Assembly: GCA_014529385.2 (NCBI GenBank)
Contig: CM043965.1
Location: 63,445,933-63,509,932 of the forward strand
Direction: 5' to 3'
Length of the DNA stretch: 64,000 nucleotides
Source of the DNA: Adiantum capillus-veneris
Taxonomy: Eukaryota; Streptophyta; Polypodiopsida; Polypodiales; Pteridaceae
Both the position numbers and the translations under genes were made by a program. Under the pieces are notes generated by a model. The model worked only from the letters and a program-made list of their open reading frames with translations, was not told the DNA's origin and ran no database searches. Below are positions 1 through 10,185 of the stretch, piece by piece. Every line of letters starts with the position of its first letter. Position 1 is the stretch's first letter.

Positions 1-829
1 TACAGGTGAATTCGGAGAGGTTTCACGCCAGAAATCTCGTCCGATTCAAAGGGCAAGTAGCCCTACAGGTGCGGGAGCTCGAGGACTTGCTACGGATGCG
101 ACCGGCATGCGAAACGGAGCCCGAAACAGTGAATTACAGCCTGCTGTGTATTTTTGCAGGTTTAGGGTTTTGGCCCTAAACGGACCCTTACACCCCCAGG
201 AGGTTCGGGGACGCAAGGGGACCGCTATACAGGTGATCTGGCGCACTTTCAGGGCTGAAAACAGAGAATTCAGCGTGCTGCAGATTCTCGCCAGGTTTTG
301 CAAAGTGCCCGTATGCGTCGGGAAAGTCATTCAATGCGTGGGAATACTGACTGTGAAGGGTTCTAGTACAGTTATGCTGCCGAAATCGGGCTGGAACAAT
401 GGAAATTCAGCCGAGTTTGTGCGGGGCAGCTTGTAGGGAACCACAGCGTTTATTCCCTCTTTTGAACAATAAAGAAATACCGAAAGGGGCGCCTAAGTTA
501 GGGGCCAATCTGGTGTCCGTCTACTCATACAGGTGCAATCTAGCAGCCTGTATCCCTCTCCCCTTTGTTGTGTCTTGAAAGTACAGATAAAATAGACGAC
601 TAATAATGGGTGAAAGCTAAATCAAGGTTTGAAGTAAAGTCTACCGCCTAAGTTAGGGGCCAATCTGGTGTCCGTCTACTCATACAGGTGCAATCTAGCA
701 GCCTGTATCCCTCTCCCCTTTGTTGTGTCTTGAAAGTACAGATAAAATAGACGACTAATAATGGGTGAAAGCTAAATCAAGGTTTGAAGTAAAGTCTACC
801 GCCCTTTTTGGATTGAACAGGCCGGTTAC
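1..829. other. Unassigned repetitive DNA, partly LTR-like
   Basis: No convincing gene is seen. The stretch is more GC-rich than the rest of the window and has five copies of the word TACAGGTG (about 1, 64, 228, 528 and 683). An AATAAA lies near 468. The segment 471-493 is identical, in inverse orientation, to 3983-4005 inside the LTR of the neighbouring minus-strand gypsy element, and the similarity continues weakly on both sides. I infer that this is an LTR or 3'-end fragment of a related plus-strand element whose body lies left of the window. The short ORFs here look spurious. Confidence 0.4.
491..800 (+). repeat. Perfect tandem duplication, 2 x 155 bp
   Basis: Copies 491-645 and 646-800 appear identical base for base. 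Each begins GCCTAAGTTAGGGGCC and ends AAAGTCTACC. The absence of any mismatch in this decayed neighbourhood points to a recent duplication or to an assembly artefact. The unit shows no open reading frame of note. Confidence 0.9.
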
Positions 830-1521
830 AAACACAATCCCAAGAAGCTTGTAACTTCACGGACATTCTTCAAATCGGGCCAATCACGGATAGTCTCTAT
901 CTTGGCCAGATCCATTAGCACTCCTGCTGCTGCCGAGACAATGTGTCCCAAAAAGTGTATCTCTGGTAGGAAAAAATCACTTTTCTCGCATTAATCACTA
1001 ACCTGTGATCTCGTAATGCCTGAAAGACCTGAAGCAAATGATCTCTGTGTTCTGCCTCATTCTTGGAGAAAACAATTATATCGTCAAAGAAAGTGCCAAC
1101 AAATAAGCCTGTACTCTCGAAAAATCATGTCCATCATCCGGTTAAATGTCGCAGGGGCATTGGTTAAGCCAAAAGGCATCACCAAAAACTCGAATAACCC
1201 AAAAGTCGTCCCAAAAGCTATCTTGTAGACGTCTCCCGATGCGATTCTGATATGATGTCCTCCACTCTTCAAATCAATCCTGCAAAAGCACGAGGATCCT
1301 TGTAATTTGTCGAGTATATCATCAATCCTAGGAATCGGAAACCTGTTCTTGATGGTGATTTTGTTGAGAGCTCTATAATCGATGCACATTCTCCAAGATC
1401 CGTCTTTCTTCAAAACCAACAACAGTGGAGAGCAATACAGTGAAGTACTAGGCTGGACAAGACCCTTTTCCAAGAGGTCTTTCACTTGGTTCATAATCTC
1501 TTCATTCTGTGCTCGGCTCAC
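830..1521 (-). pseudogene. Gypsy reverse transcriptase fragment (element H)
   Basis: An open stretch at 1521-1084 reads the RT core: 'KDGSWRMCIDYRALNKITIKN', 'FPIPRIDDILDKLQGS', 'RIDLKSG' and 'MPFGLTNAPATFN' are classical Ty3/gypsy RT motifs. Below 1084 the similarity goes on in another frame, with an 'FFDDIIVFSK'-like catalytic block near 1075 and 'HFLGHIVSA…LMDLAKI…W…REVTSFLGL' at about 960-835, then ends abruptly. The 'RIDLKSGGHHIRI' motif has G where Y is usual (SGYHQIR). It is a broken and truncated enzyme. Confidence 0.8.
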
Positions 1522-1579
1522 ACGGTAAGGTGGCTGGTTCGGTGGTGTGCTTCCGGGTATCAGATCAATGGTATGATCT

Positions 1580-3775
1580 TCAGGACGAGCAGGTGGTAAC
1601 TCGCCTGGTAGGCCCTATGAGAAGCAATCGGCGTGAGTGGAGAAAATCTTGGCGTTCTTTATCAAGTTTAGACATATTTGTCCTATCCTTATCACTCAAT
1701 TCTTTCATAAAGATCGAGTAAACAAACAGATTGGATTTCATTAATCTAGAAATGGCCGAAGCCGATACAATAGAGACAGACTCACCCTTCAGTTTAATGT
1801 CAAGTACGATGGTTCTGCCCTTCTCTGTAGTCAATGTCGCTTTCCTCGCCCAATAATCGACCACGGCGTTGTTCTTGTGGTACCAGGGAATTCCCAAGAG
1901 AACATCACAACCTTCCAATGGCATTATGTAAATGTCCTCATGCCCCAAATACCCCTGACAATGCAACCGAAGTTTGCCAATGATAGGTGTAATGGCTACG
2001 TCCCTGTCGGGTGCCGCTAGAACTGCCTTCGCAAGTGGTCCCATCCAATCGGGAGTTCTCTCGAGCCGCGCCGCCAATTCCGGTGAAATGAAGTTGGCTT
2101 GGCTCCTTCATCAAAGAAGATCAGGGCCGCTTGGTCTTTCACTTTGCCCCAAGCTCGGCAAAGTTTTGTACTCTCGTCCATGGTGTTGGGATCGATACCC
2201 ACACAATCTGGAACCAGTCCTGTTTTCATCTTGCCTTTTCTTCCACGTTCCTCAGCTGCTCTCGAACTCCTTTCGTCGTCCTTGTCATTATGTTCTTTCT
2301 GTGCCTTTTTAGGGCACTTCGCGGAGATATGTCCATGTTCCCCGCATCCAAAGCACTTCCCCTCCCTGATGAAGCGAGCTCTCTCCTGAGGAGTAAGCTT
2401 GGGTCGTGCATCCTTCTTTTTTGGGTTGCTCTTTCTCTTTCTACTTTCATTCGCTGAAATCTGTTCGGCTCGTTGTGTCATGACCTCATCGGTGGGGTAG
2501 GTCAGATTGCCAGAGTGAATGGCAAAACCCCGTTTCGCACGACTCGTCAACTCTTGAATAGAAGCTGACTTTTGTTCCAAGCAGTGATCTCGGATCTCTG
2601 TAGGTAGACCCAAGGTAAACCGCTCAATCTGTTCTCTGAACGAGATCTTCTTGAATGAAGAGGAGGGTAGAAAAGAGCTCCAGAATCTCTCGCAATAAGC
2701 GTCCACTGTATCTCTCTTGGTCATCCGAAGATGGTTCCATGCAGCTCGTATATCGCGTTCATACTCTTTAGTCAACCAAGAAGAAATAAAAAGCTTCTTA
2801 AATTTCAACCATTTAAGAGGCGGTCTTGTTTAAAAGAAGCGTGGACCACCAAGTTCGAGCATTCCCCTTAAAATAGGAGGCAGCTCTCCGAATCTTAGAG
2901 TGCTCTGAGTAGCGTCCTCCCGCGAAAGCGATGTCAAACTACTGTATAAAAGACAAAGCCTTCGAAGCATCTTTATATCCTGAAAATGTGTCAAATTTAA
3001 TTGACTGTCCACCTTCCTTAAACTCTCGGACTTTCTTGCTTTCGTCTTCCAGAAAGTCATATTGGTTAGCTTTATAAAAATTCTTCTTGTTTGCATAAAA
3101 GTTGCCGTCGTCACAGTCTAAACTGTCTGTAGACGAATCCTCTGTAGAACTGTCACTCACTGGGCGAGATTTAGACTTCTTTACCTTTTCTTGCCCTTTC
3201 TGAAGCGTTGTTTCTTGCTTCGCTATTTGCCTTTGCGGTCTTCTTCGCTCGAGTTAGATGAGCTAGAAGAACTGTCAGAAGAAGAAGAAGAAGAAGAAGA
3301 ACTGGGTACTCCTTCAAATCGAACACGCTTCTTTTGTCTCTTTGCCTTATCAAATGTCGACTGACGACCCAAATATCCCGAGAAGTCAGTGCCTTTCTTC
3401 TGCTTTTTGCCGTGCTTTGTTCTGCGCGTCAAAAAGTTGAGCAATCCATGCATCAACCACCTCTTCTAATTCCTTCTCTGAATATTTCTTGTGAGCAAAA
3501 GGTTTCTTGAGTGCGAGTTTCGGGGGTGGTGTTGTGGTTTTCTGCCCCACTGCTCCTGCACTTCAAGTCTCGCTCATATATCTTGCAAATTTTGGGTCCT
3601 TCGCAAAATTGAGCATCATCTTTGTTGCATCGCCAATCAATTGACGACGCTCCATCTCTTGTCGCTCCGCCTGAGTAGGTCGAGGCGAGCCATACTCCTT
3701 GCCGGAATCTTCGTTGTGATCCCTTCCCGCATCTACAAATGCAGAGGGAGTCGACTAATCCTTGCGTGAAGCCAT
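1580..3775 (-). pseudogene. Gypsy gag and protease region (element H)
   Basis: The gag start is best placed at the ATG at 3775-3773. That frame reads well ('EMERRQLIGDATKMMLNFAKD') but has early in-frame stops. Next comes a serine/acid-rich low-complexity tract (3340-3240), then a retrotransposon gag domain around 2800-2550 ('EYERDIRAAWNHLRM', 'FTLGLPTEIRDHC') and a CCHC zinc knuckle 'CFGCGEHGHISAKC' near 2345 that binds RNA in the particle. A degenerate protease follows (2150-1580) with 'DVLLGIPWYHKNNAVVDYW' preserved but its active-site DTG/DSG region corrupted. Several frame changes separate these blocks. Confidence 0.75.
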
Positions 3776-3831
3776 AGGTGCTGCGGAAAAAAATTTGGGA
3801 TCGGATTTCCGATAGAAGAGAAATCGGTCGT

Positions 3832-3843
3832 GCTCTAATACCA
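3832..3843 (-). other. Primer binding site of gypsy H (initiator Met tRNA type)
   Basis: The minus strand reads TGGTATTAGAGC one base inside the LTR end. It differs by one base from the TGGTATCAGAGC used by many plant LTR elements and by elements A, C and F here. Confidence 0.7.
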
Positions 3844-3844
3844 C

Positions 3845-4439
3845 TGTAACAGACTTGGACACTCCAAGTCAAGAATCGATCGCGACAGCACCAAATAACC
3901 ACTTCAAAACAATTCACAGTTCACGATAGATTTAACTGGCCCAGCGGAGTTCCATGCCTAGAGATATTGGCCCCAAAGACTGGCGCCCCTTTCGGTATTT
4001 CTTTTTATATTAATCTTAGTTCAAAGTACAAGAGTGGTTGGGTCTCACTCTCAGACTCTGCGTCCAGATGCTCTGTAGAGTGGGAGCCCAAACCACGTAT
4101 TTATTTACAAGGGATGCCAAAAGCAAAGCCCCAAAAGCTTAGAATCAAAAGCCTAAAAATAAAGCCAAGGCTCTTTCTCTCACAAGCTCTCTTGAGCCCA
4201 TCAAAATAAAGCAAAAATAGAACTTTTTCAATTGCGTAGAATAAAAGCTGCCCAAAAATTTGCATAGCTTTTTTTCCATCGCGAAAGCTGCCGTACAGTC
4301 CAGCGTGAAACGCGCCGCGTTTTTTGGGATCTGCCGTACGGTGCCACATCAGCATTCGGTTGCTTTTCCCTGCTGCCTTTTAGGGTTAGGGTTAGGGTTT
4401 TCAGCAAGCTAGGGTTAGCCAAGTCATCACTTTGTGACA
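3845..4439 (-). repeat. 5' LTR of gypsy H
   Basis: On the plus strand it starts TGTAACAGAC and ends GTGACA, so in element sense it reads TGTCAC…GTTACA. It lies directly beside the primer binding site at 3832-3843. Near 4381-4401 it carries three TTAGGG-like units. No partner LTR is in the window, so the outer boundary is inferred from the TG…CA rule and could be three bases longer. Confidence 0.65.
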
Positions 4440-4635
4440 ACATCCGCCCACCCGGGTATCCGATTGACATAGAGAATGGCTCATTGAATATATGTAACCT
4501 AAAACTATATGCACATCATGTCAGATGTCCAACGTAGTGTAATAACATCTGTCAAAATGCATGTGCAATCCATTTATGCAGGAGGGTTCCAAAATTAGAA
4601 AACCTGATTTGATGGACTCGTCAAGACATGCAGGT
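4440..4635. other. Short spacer between gypsy H and the hAT element
   Basis: No gene or repeat is recognised. The last eight bases (4628-4635, ATGCAGGT) are the left target-site duplication of the hAT transposon. Confidence 0.6.
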
Positions 4636-4850
4636 CAGAGTTACCGAGGAACGGCATTTTAGGGCCTTGGAACGCCGGAACGGCGTTCCGGCCGGCTGGA
4701 GGTTCTGGAACGCGTCGGAACGGAACGGCGTTCCGGCTGAAAGCTGTCACCGGAACGGGACCACCGGAACGGACTGGAACGGGCCGGAACGGCCCCAACG
4801 GCAGTTTTTGAAATTTAAAAAAATGACTATTGGGCAGCCAACGGCCATTT
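4636..4850 (+). repeat. hAT left end: TIR and subterminal GGAACG motifs
   Basis: After the 10-bp TIR, about ten GGAACG hexamers, several as palindromic GGAACGGCGTTCC, are packed between 4650 and 4795. In characterised hAT elements such subterminal repeats are transposase binding sites; that role is inferred here. Confidence 0.8.
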
Positions 4851-4867
4851 TCAGCAGTGAAAAAAGT

Positions 4868-4875
4868 ATATAATG
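4868..4875 (+). promoter_or_regulatory. Probable TATA box of the hAT transposase gene
   Basis: TATATAAT lies about 330 bases before the transposase ATG. It is followed by a long CT-rich leader with repeated CTCAAGGCTC and CTCTCT words, consistent with a plant 5' UTR. Confidence 0.5.
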
Positions 4876-5203
4876 CCCCCCTCCTCCCCCATTCTTCACA
4901 CACTCATCAAGCCTCAAGGCCCATTCTCCCTTGCTTGAGCCTTGCTCTCAACTCTCAAGCCAAGCTCATTCTCCCTAGCTTGCTCTCAACTCTCAAGCCA
5001 TAGTGTGGCGCCGCGGCATGCCTCAAGGCTCAAGCTCTCAACCTCTCTCTCTCTTGGGCTAACTTCTAAGTTCTAACCCTCAACTTTCAAGGCTCAAGGC
5101 TCGAGCTCTCACGGAATCAAGCGGCAAGCCTCTCTCTCTCAATCCCTCTCTCTCTCTCAAAGTTCAAGATCAAGCTCTCTCTTTCACGGATAATCCATCA
5201 TCC

Positions 5204-7401
5204 ATGGCCTCTTCTTCTCGTTCAACCCCCTCCGTTCATGCGGGCAACACTCAAAAGGCGAAGGAATGGTCGTGGTGGGATGAAGTGACCTCGGAGGGCA
5301 CCTTGTCGGCGGCGGGAGGTTCTCGTGCATGGGGATGCAAGCTATGCTCTTACACGCGGAAAGGGGGGCATGACAAAGTGAGGGCACACTTTCTTCGAGT
5401 GCCGGGACATGAGGTGAAATTTTGTGCCAACGTAACCATCGAGAAGAGGAAGGAGCTCGAGGAAAAGGATCGGTAATTCAACCATAAAGCCACGCCGGCA
5501 CGCAAAGGTATTGATCCAAAGACCCTCATTTTCCCTTCTTCCTCTCTACCCGGTGTAGGTGTTGGTGCATCTTCAAAAGGTCCAATTCGTCGCCAAAAGA
5601 CCCTTGCCACCTCTTGGGACCCAAAGAAGAAGGAAGAGGTGGATGCGGCCATGGCCCGATTCTTCTATCACGACCATATCCCATTTGTCGCAACGAGGTA
5701 TGTTCATTGTTTTATGATTCATCAATCTTCTCTCTCATTTCTTCCGTTATCGTCGTTTCCACTTTTTTGATACTAACCTCTTCTATGTTTGATCGAAATA
5801 GGTCGGAATATTGGAAAGTCATGGTGCAACGGATAGGAGAGTATGGCACCGGCTATGTGCCGCCATCTTCAGAGGCTCTCCGAACCACCTTGCTCGATCG
5901 AGAGAAGGCTATCGTGGAGCAAGCAACCCTCAACATTCAGCGTCTTTGGGCAAAACATGGCGTTTCCCTCATTGCTGACGGGTGGAGCGATACAAGGAAG
6001 AGATCTATCCATGGTCTCGTCGCATACTCCAGTGGAGAGATGTACTTTGTGCACTCTCATGATGCCACTAAGAGTAGCAAGTCCGCCGATGTCCTCTCTG
6101 CAGAATGGACAGCGGCCATAGAAACCATCTGTGAGCAACACGTGGTGGCCTTTGTCACAGATGGGGAGGCATCAAACAGGGCAACAGCAGCTATCATAGA
6201 GGGCCACTATCCGCATGTGACAGTGTGCTTTTGCATGGCACACTGCTTGAACAACCTTCTAAAAGACATCGGCAAGCTAGACCGGATTGCTCCAGTCATT
6301 GCTGATGCAGTGAAGATGGTTACTTTCATCAACGATCACAACTTGGTTCGGAGTGAGTACCTCAAGAGGTCGGGCGGCAAAGTGCTTCTAAAGTATTCAG
6401 ATACCCGCTTCGCATTCAACTTTCTTCTTGTACGCAGGCTGTCTGAATGTCAAAATGCGGTCCGACAGGTCTTCATCAGTGATGAGTTCACCACCTCCCC
6501 CTATGCAAAGACAGTTGCAGGGATTTTGTACAAGGATAAGGCAGAGGATCTTGAGTTCTGGAAGGAGCTCAAGAGTCTAGATGCACAGGTAAAACCGGTG
6601 GTTCATTTGCTTCGAGTTCTGGATGGCATGGATCCTTGCATTGGCAAGATTTATGAGGCAATGGACCGCATGATTGAGCAGCTTGCACAGCTTGAGCCGA
6701 ACGCAGAGCGATATGAGGAGATCCATGCGCTTTGCAGCTCGAGGTGGAATTCATATGCCTCTCCTTTACACGGGGCAGCGTACATGGTGGATCCAGAGTT
6801 CCAAGGTGCAGGGCAAGAGACAGATAGGGAAGTCATGAACCAATTTACAGAGATCTTAAACAAGATGGTTCTAGACAGAGATGGGCGACGCATTGTCAGA
6901 GATCAGCTGAGACAGTACAGAGAGATGCGGGGGTCATTTGGCAGTCCAGATGCTCAGATTGATCGCAGGAAAATAGGTTCAGTGCTTTGGTGGGAGGACT
7001 ATGGCTATGATGGCCCTGAGCTTCAGAGATTGGCGATCCGTATTCTCAGCCAGTCAATTAGTACCTCATGCTTGGAGCAATTGTGGAGTACCTTTAGCCA
7101 CATTGCTTCCAAGAAGAGAAATCGGCTTGGAGTGGAGAAGGCTAATGATCTTGTCTTCGTCAACGCAAATTTGAAAATGCTTTGCAAGAGTACAAACAAA
7201 CAGACAGATCCTTTTACACAGTGGGAGATGGAGTAAGAGGCTTCTCAGGCGGGTGGAGATGCACATCCACCAACACCAGGTACTTCATCTGTGGCTGAGA
7301 TCGAGCCGGACCTAGACCTCGATGATGAGGAATGGGAGGATGTGCATGATTTACAGCCGGCTACTACGGATTGGGAGGCCTCTCAGGCTAGTGGCTCTTG
7401 A
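5204..7401 (+). pseudogene. hAT transposase (BED finger, DUF659-like), two in-frame stops
   Basis: This enzyme would cut and paste the element in the nucleus. Exon 1 runs 5204-5697 and exon 2 runs 5802-7401, about 697 residues. The 104-bp intron (5698-5801) has GT…AG ends and a TACTAAC branch-type motif at 5771, and joining gives 'IPFVATR' + 'SEYWKVM'. A BED finger has C45, C48, H62 and C74. The core shows 'ADGWSD' (about residue 223), 'VTDGEASN' (about 284) and the CxxH motif 'CMAHC' (about 309). The dimerisation block 'CLEQLWSTFSHIASKKRNRL' sits near 590-608. In-frame TAA codons occur at 5474-5476 and 7234-7236. Coding clearly resumes after each; the tail after the second is acidic and ends at TGA 7399-7401. 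Two nonsense mutations are the simplest reading. Confidence 0.88.
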
Positions 7402-7879
7402 GTCTTGAGTCTTTGCCATTTATCCACCTTTTTGTATGACTGCTTGAGCCTTGCCCTCTTTGCCATTTGTAGCTACTAGCATCTTTATGGTATTTGTCAC
7501 CTTCAGTCTTTTGGTATTGTGGTCACTCAAGTCTGGTTTGAACTTTGCCCCCCTTTGGTTTTTTTGTAGCACCTTGGCCGCTAGCGGCCCTTGAGGCTTG
7601 TTACTATGTTAGCCATAATTAATTCCAAAGTGTTATCTCTCACTACTACTATTGCAATTATTTGAGAGCATTGTGTATGTACTATGGGCATTGTGTTTGC
7701 TCATTGTTGTTCATCTGGCTATGTACTCTGGGCGCCTCACATCCCAATCAAGTCATAATAAGGTTAAATGGTCTTCGAATCGTGTTTTTTCAATTTTGTG
7801 GGTATTAGAGTCAAAGGACTCTAATACTACTTGTATTCAAACACATAACGCTAAAAAAAAAAAAAATTGGGTGTTTTTT

Positions 7880-7981
7880 TAGCCTACCGTTCCGCGCCGT
7901 TCCCGTTCCGGGCCCATTTCCGTTCCCCCGTTCCGCAGGGAGGCCCGTCGCCGTTCCCGTTCCGCGTTCCGGGTAACTCTG
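7880..7981 (-). repeat. hAT right end: TIR and subterminal CGTTCC motifs
   Basis: The right 100 bases carry about eight CGTTCC hexamers, the inverse of the left-end motif, and finish with the inverted terminal decamer. The arrangement mirrors the left end. Confidence 0.8.
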
Positions 7982-7989
7982 ATGCAGGT

Positions 7990-8877
7990 CCTGCGAACAA
8001 GCTCACAAAATTGCCGGTACTAATCCTCCTACGATTCTAGACACTCCTATCTAGGGATAGGTGCAACTGGCTCTAGAAGTCGATGAAGCATGTCCACATG
8101 GCACACAAAGCCATGTGCACATGACATGCTTTTGGAATGAAAAGCTCATTTTTGCTTTAATTTTTTAAGTTCAAGAGCCCTAGGCCTTTAGTCTCAAACA
8201 AATTAGCTTACACCAAAGACGGCACATTGCCCATGGCCAAACCCAACTATGTTGAGAAACAAATTCCTCTAGGGCAACGGGTAATGGAGGTTGAAGGCAA
8301 CCAACTCTTTCTAGAGAAATCTAGCTTTGAGTGTCTTATCCTTCTTTGTCAATTTCAATCATGTTCTAGTTTTGACAACAAGTTTACAAATGTTTCTTAG
8401 TCTTGAGTTGCAAACTCTTTGGGTATATGAATTACAACACTCTCTTTGAGGCTAGAATTGGTTACACACTCTCTTACCTTGATCTGTATAAATTTCTTCC
8501 ACACAAACCTTTACTACTCCTTCTATGGTCCCTCCCTTTGCACCTTATCTAGAATCCTTTAGTAGCCTTTGCGAAACTTGAACAAAGCAAAAAGGATTTG
8601 CATAAATCTATTTCCTCGAAATTTCCTTTTCAAAGATCAAAATCCTTCCAACCCACCTTAGCTGTATTTTTTTGTGGTAACATAAGCAAACCAACCACCT
8701 AATAGAGACGAACTACCTGATAGAGACAAAGCTAAGCCACAACAGAAAATTAAAAAATCTTCACTGATAAATGAACATATGCTGATGGCTCAATTGCATT
8801 GAAAATGAGGACCTTACTTATTTCAAATAAATCTGTTGTTTAATTGTGCAGCAAACCGGCTAGTAAACCTTGTTGAA
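7990..8877. other. Intergenic or intronic DNA without recognised gene
   Basis: No ORF, repeat or RNA gene is recognised. Because the PP2A exon to the right ends at a splice donor pointing this way, the stretch may be the start of its intron. I looked for the conserved next block of the family (VAERALFLWNN-like, minus strand) and did not find it here. Confidence 0.5.
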
Positions 8878-8949
8878 TCAACATTTTTTGCAGCTTAAAA
8901 AAATAAGTTCTCTTAACAAAAAGAGAGAGAATGTGCATGAGCTGCAAAC

Positions 8950-10185
8950 CTGGAAATGCAAGCTATTGAGACAACGAGCAAGTTGTTTAAATAAAGGTAT
9001 CATGCAGCGTTGAAATTCAGCTGGCTGAGTTAGCTCTAAGACCTCCTCCAACTCACCCAAGAAAAGTACCTCCTTTTGGCTGTTAGTCAGAGGCCAGTAT
9101 TTAAGCAGTCCTCTGATAACTGTATCTGCAAGCTTAAAGTCTTTCTCTACAAACTGGGTAACGCAATAATTTAACTGTTGCTGGTACATAGCCACACCCT
9201 TGGGCTTATGCAAAGGAAGGAGAGCTCTAGCAAGAAACAGCTTGTGCTCCTCCTTGAGTGGTAAAGCAAATCCATTGATAATGCTTCCCAAAATTTCAAG
9301 AAGTTCAGCAATGCCATTATGCTTCTCTGTTTCAAAAATAAACCGATAGAATATATTGTTGATCGCCTTGCGTATGAAGGGCCTGTGCAGCATGAATTTT
9401 CCATAGATCCGATGCAAAATTGTCTTCAAAGATTCCCGCTCTCGTGGATCCTCTGAGTCAAACAGCTCAAGCAGTAACAACACAAAAGAATGATCAACAT
9501 ACTGACGAGCCACTTTAGCATCTGTTTCGCCAGAATTCACATATCGCAACAAGAGTTCATAAACAAGCTGCAAATGTGGCCAGGCTGCCTCGAGTGCCGG
9601 CTCTTCTTCTTCAGCATCCAAACTATCCGAGGCCACAGAATCATGGTGTACAGTTGGCAAGGCCCTGAAGATATTTACTCTGATCATTTTGAAGCATTCC
9701 TCCACCATTTTCTCAGTAAGTTTTCCAGTCCCTGTACCAAGATAGTCCACCAGCTCAGAAAGTGTCTGACGCTTAATCTCCTTCTCCCTCGTGTTCTTGG
9801 AGGTTTGAGAGAAGTCAAAGAGCACACAGCATAGGCTCACCTTTCGCAAGAAAAGACTTGGACACTCTGAGCTTGAGACATCACGAAAGGAAGGAAGATG
9901 ATCTGTACCATTGGAGTAGGGCACTTCAATAACAGATGATCTTTCTCTACCAGGTAGAAGCCTAGGTGGAGGAGCTGAACCAGCAGGAACAGGAGGGGCA
10001 GCCGCATATGGTTGTGGAGGTGGAATGCTCCCGCGCATACCATTGCTTCCGGCTGCCAATCTTGCAGCACCAGCTGCATTTCTAACCCCAACAGTGGAGC
10101 CAGTTGTCACATTAACCCCTCCACTATCGCTGCTCTCTGACTTTGAGGATCGCTTAGTTTTTGGTTTGATGATTCTAGCCAACAT
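8950..10185 (-). CDS. PP2A regulatory subunit B56/B' family, 5' exon
   Basis: B56/B' subunits select substrates for the PP2A core enzyme and act in cytosol and nucleus. The ATG at 10185-10183 opens 412 codons. The first ~100 residues are variable: a basic Ser-rich start ([13 protein letters not shown]) and an Ala/Pro-rich linker. The conserved HEAT-repeat core starts at 'LPSFRDV' and continues with '[15 protein letters not shown]', '[15 protein letters not shown]', '[21 protein letters not shown]', '[20 protein letters not shown]' and '[21 protein letters not shown]'. The exon ends in 'LNSLHFQ' at CAG|GTTTGC, phase 0; family members continue there with a VAERALFLWNN block. The open frame runs on to 8878 but is not conserved after the donor. 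The C-terminal part (roughly 90-120 residues) is absent from the window: either a long intron holds the transposons to the left, or the gene is truncated. No stop or frameshift is seen in the exon. Confidence 0.9.

Larger units (their letters stand above)
830..4439 (-). mobile_element. Ty3/gypsy LTR retrotransposon H, 3'-truncated
   Basis: Reading on the minus strand from 4439 down: a 5' LTR (4439-3845), a primer binding site, gag, protease and the first part of reverse transcriptase. Coding similarity stops near 830 in the RT/RNase H connection, so the rest of RT, RNase H, integrase and the 3' LTR are missing. The sequence left of 830 is unrelated to pol. The order gag-PR-RT and the RT wording make it Ty3/gypsy. 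It differs clearly from gypsy elements A, C and E in LTR length (about 595 bp against about 1.6 kb) and in sequence. The coding parts have stops and shifts, so it is a dead copy. Confidence 0.8.
4636..7981 (+). mobile_element. hAT DNA transposon, structurally complete (3346 bp)
   Basis: The element begins CAGAGTTACC (4636-4645) and ends GGTAACTCTG (7972-7981), a perfect 10-bp terminal inverted repeat. It is flanked by the 8-bp duplication ATGCAGGT at 4628-4635 and 7982-7989, the TSD length typical of hAT. Inside lies one transposase gene on the plus strand with a BED-type zinc finger, a DUF659-like core and a C-terminal dimerisation segment. Both ends hold dense GGAACG/CGTTCC subterminal motifs. 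Its frame has two in-frame TAA codons, so this copy probably cannot supply a full-length transposase, although its ends look mobilisable. Confidence 0.95.

Noticed and set aside
46-436. Overlapping ORFs on both strands at the left edge
   Set aside because: No motif, overlapping on opposite strands, in a repeat-like context.
4381-4401. Telomere-like TTAGGG units
   Set aside because: Only about three units inside an LTR; not an interstitial telomere array.
5473-5507. A short intron that would remove the first TAA of the hAT transposase
   Set aside because: GT and AG are present but the intron would be only 35 bp, too short for plant splicing, and the sequence inside reads as coding.
5350-6893. 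Minus-strand ORFs within the hAT transposase
   Set aside because: Shadows of the plus-strand coding sequence, which carries all the motifs.
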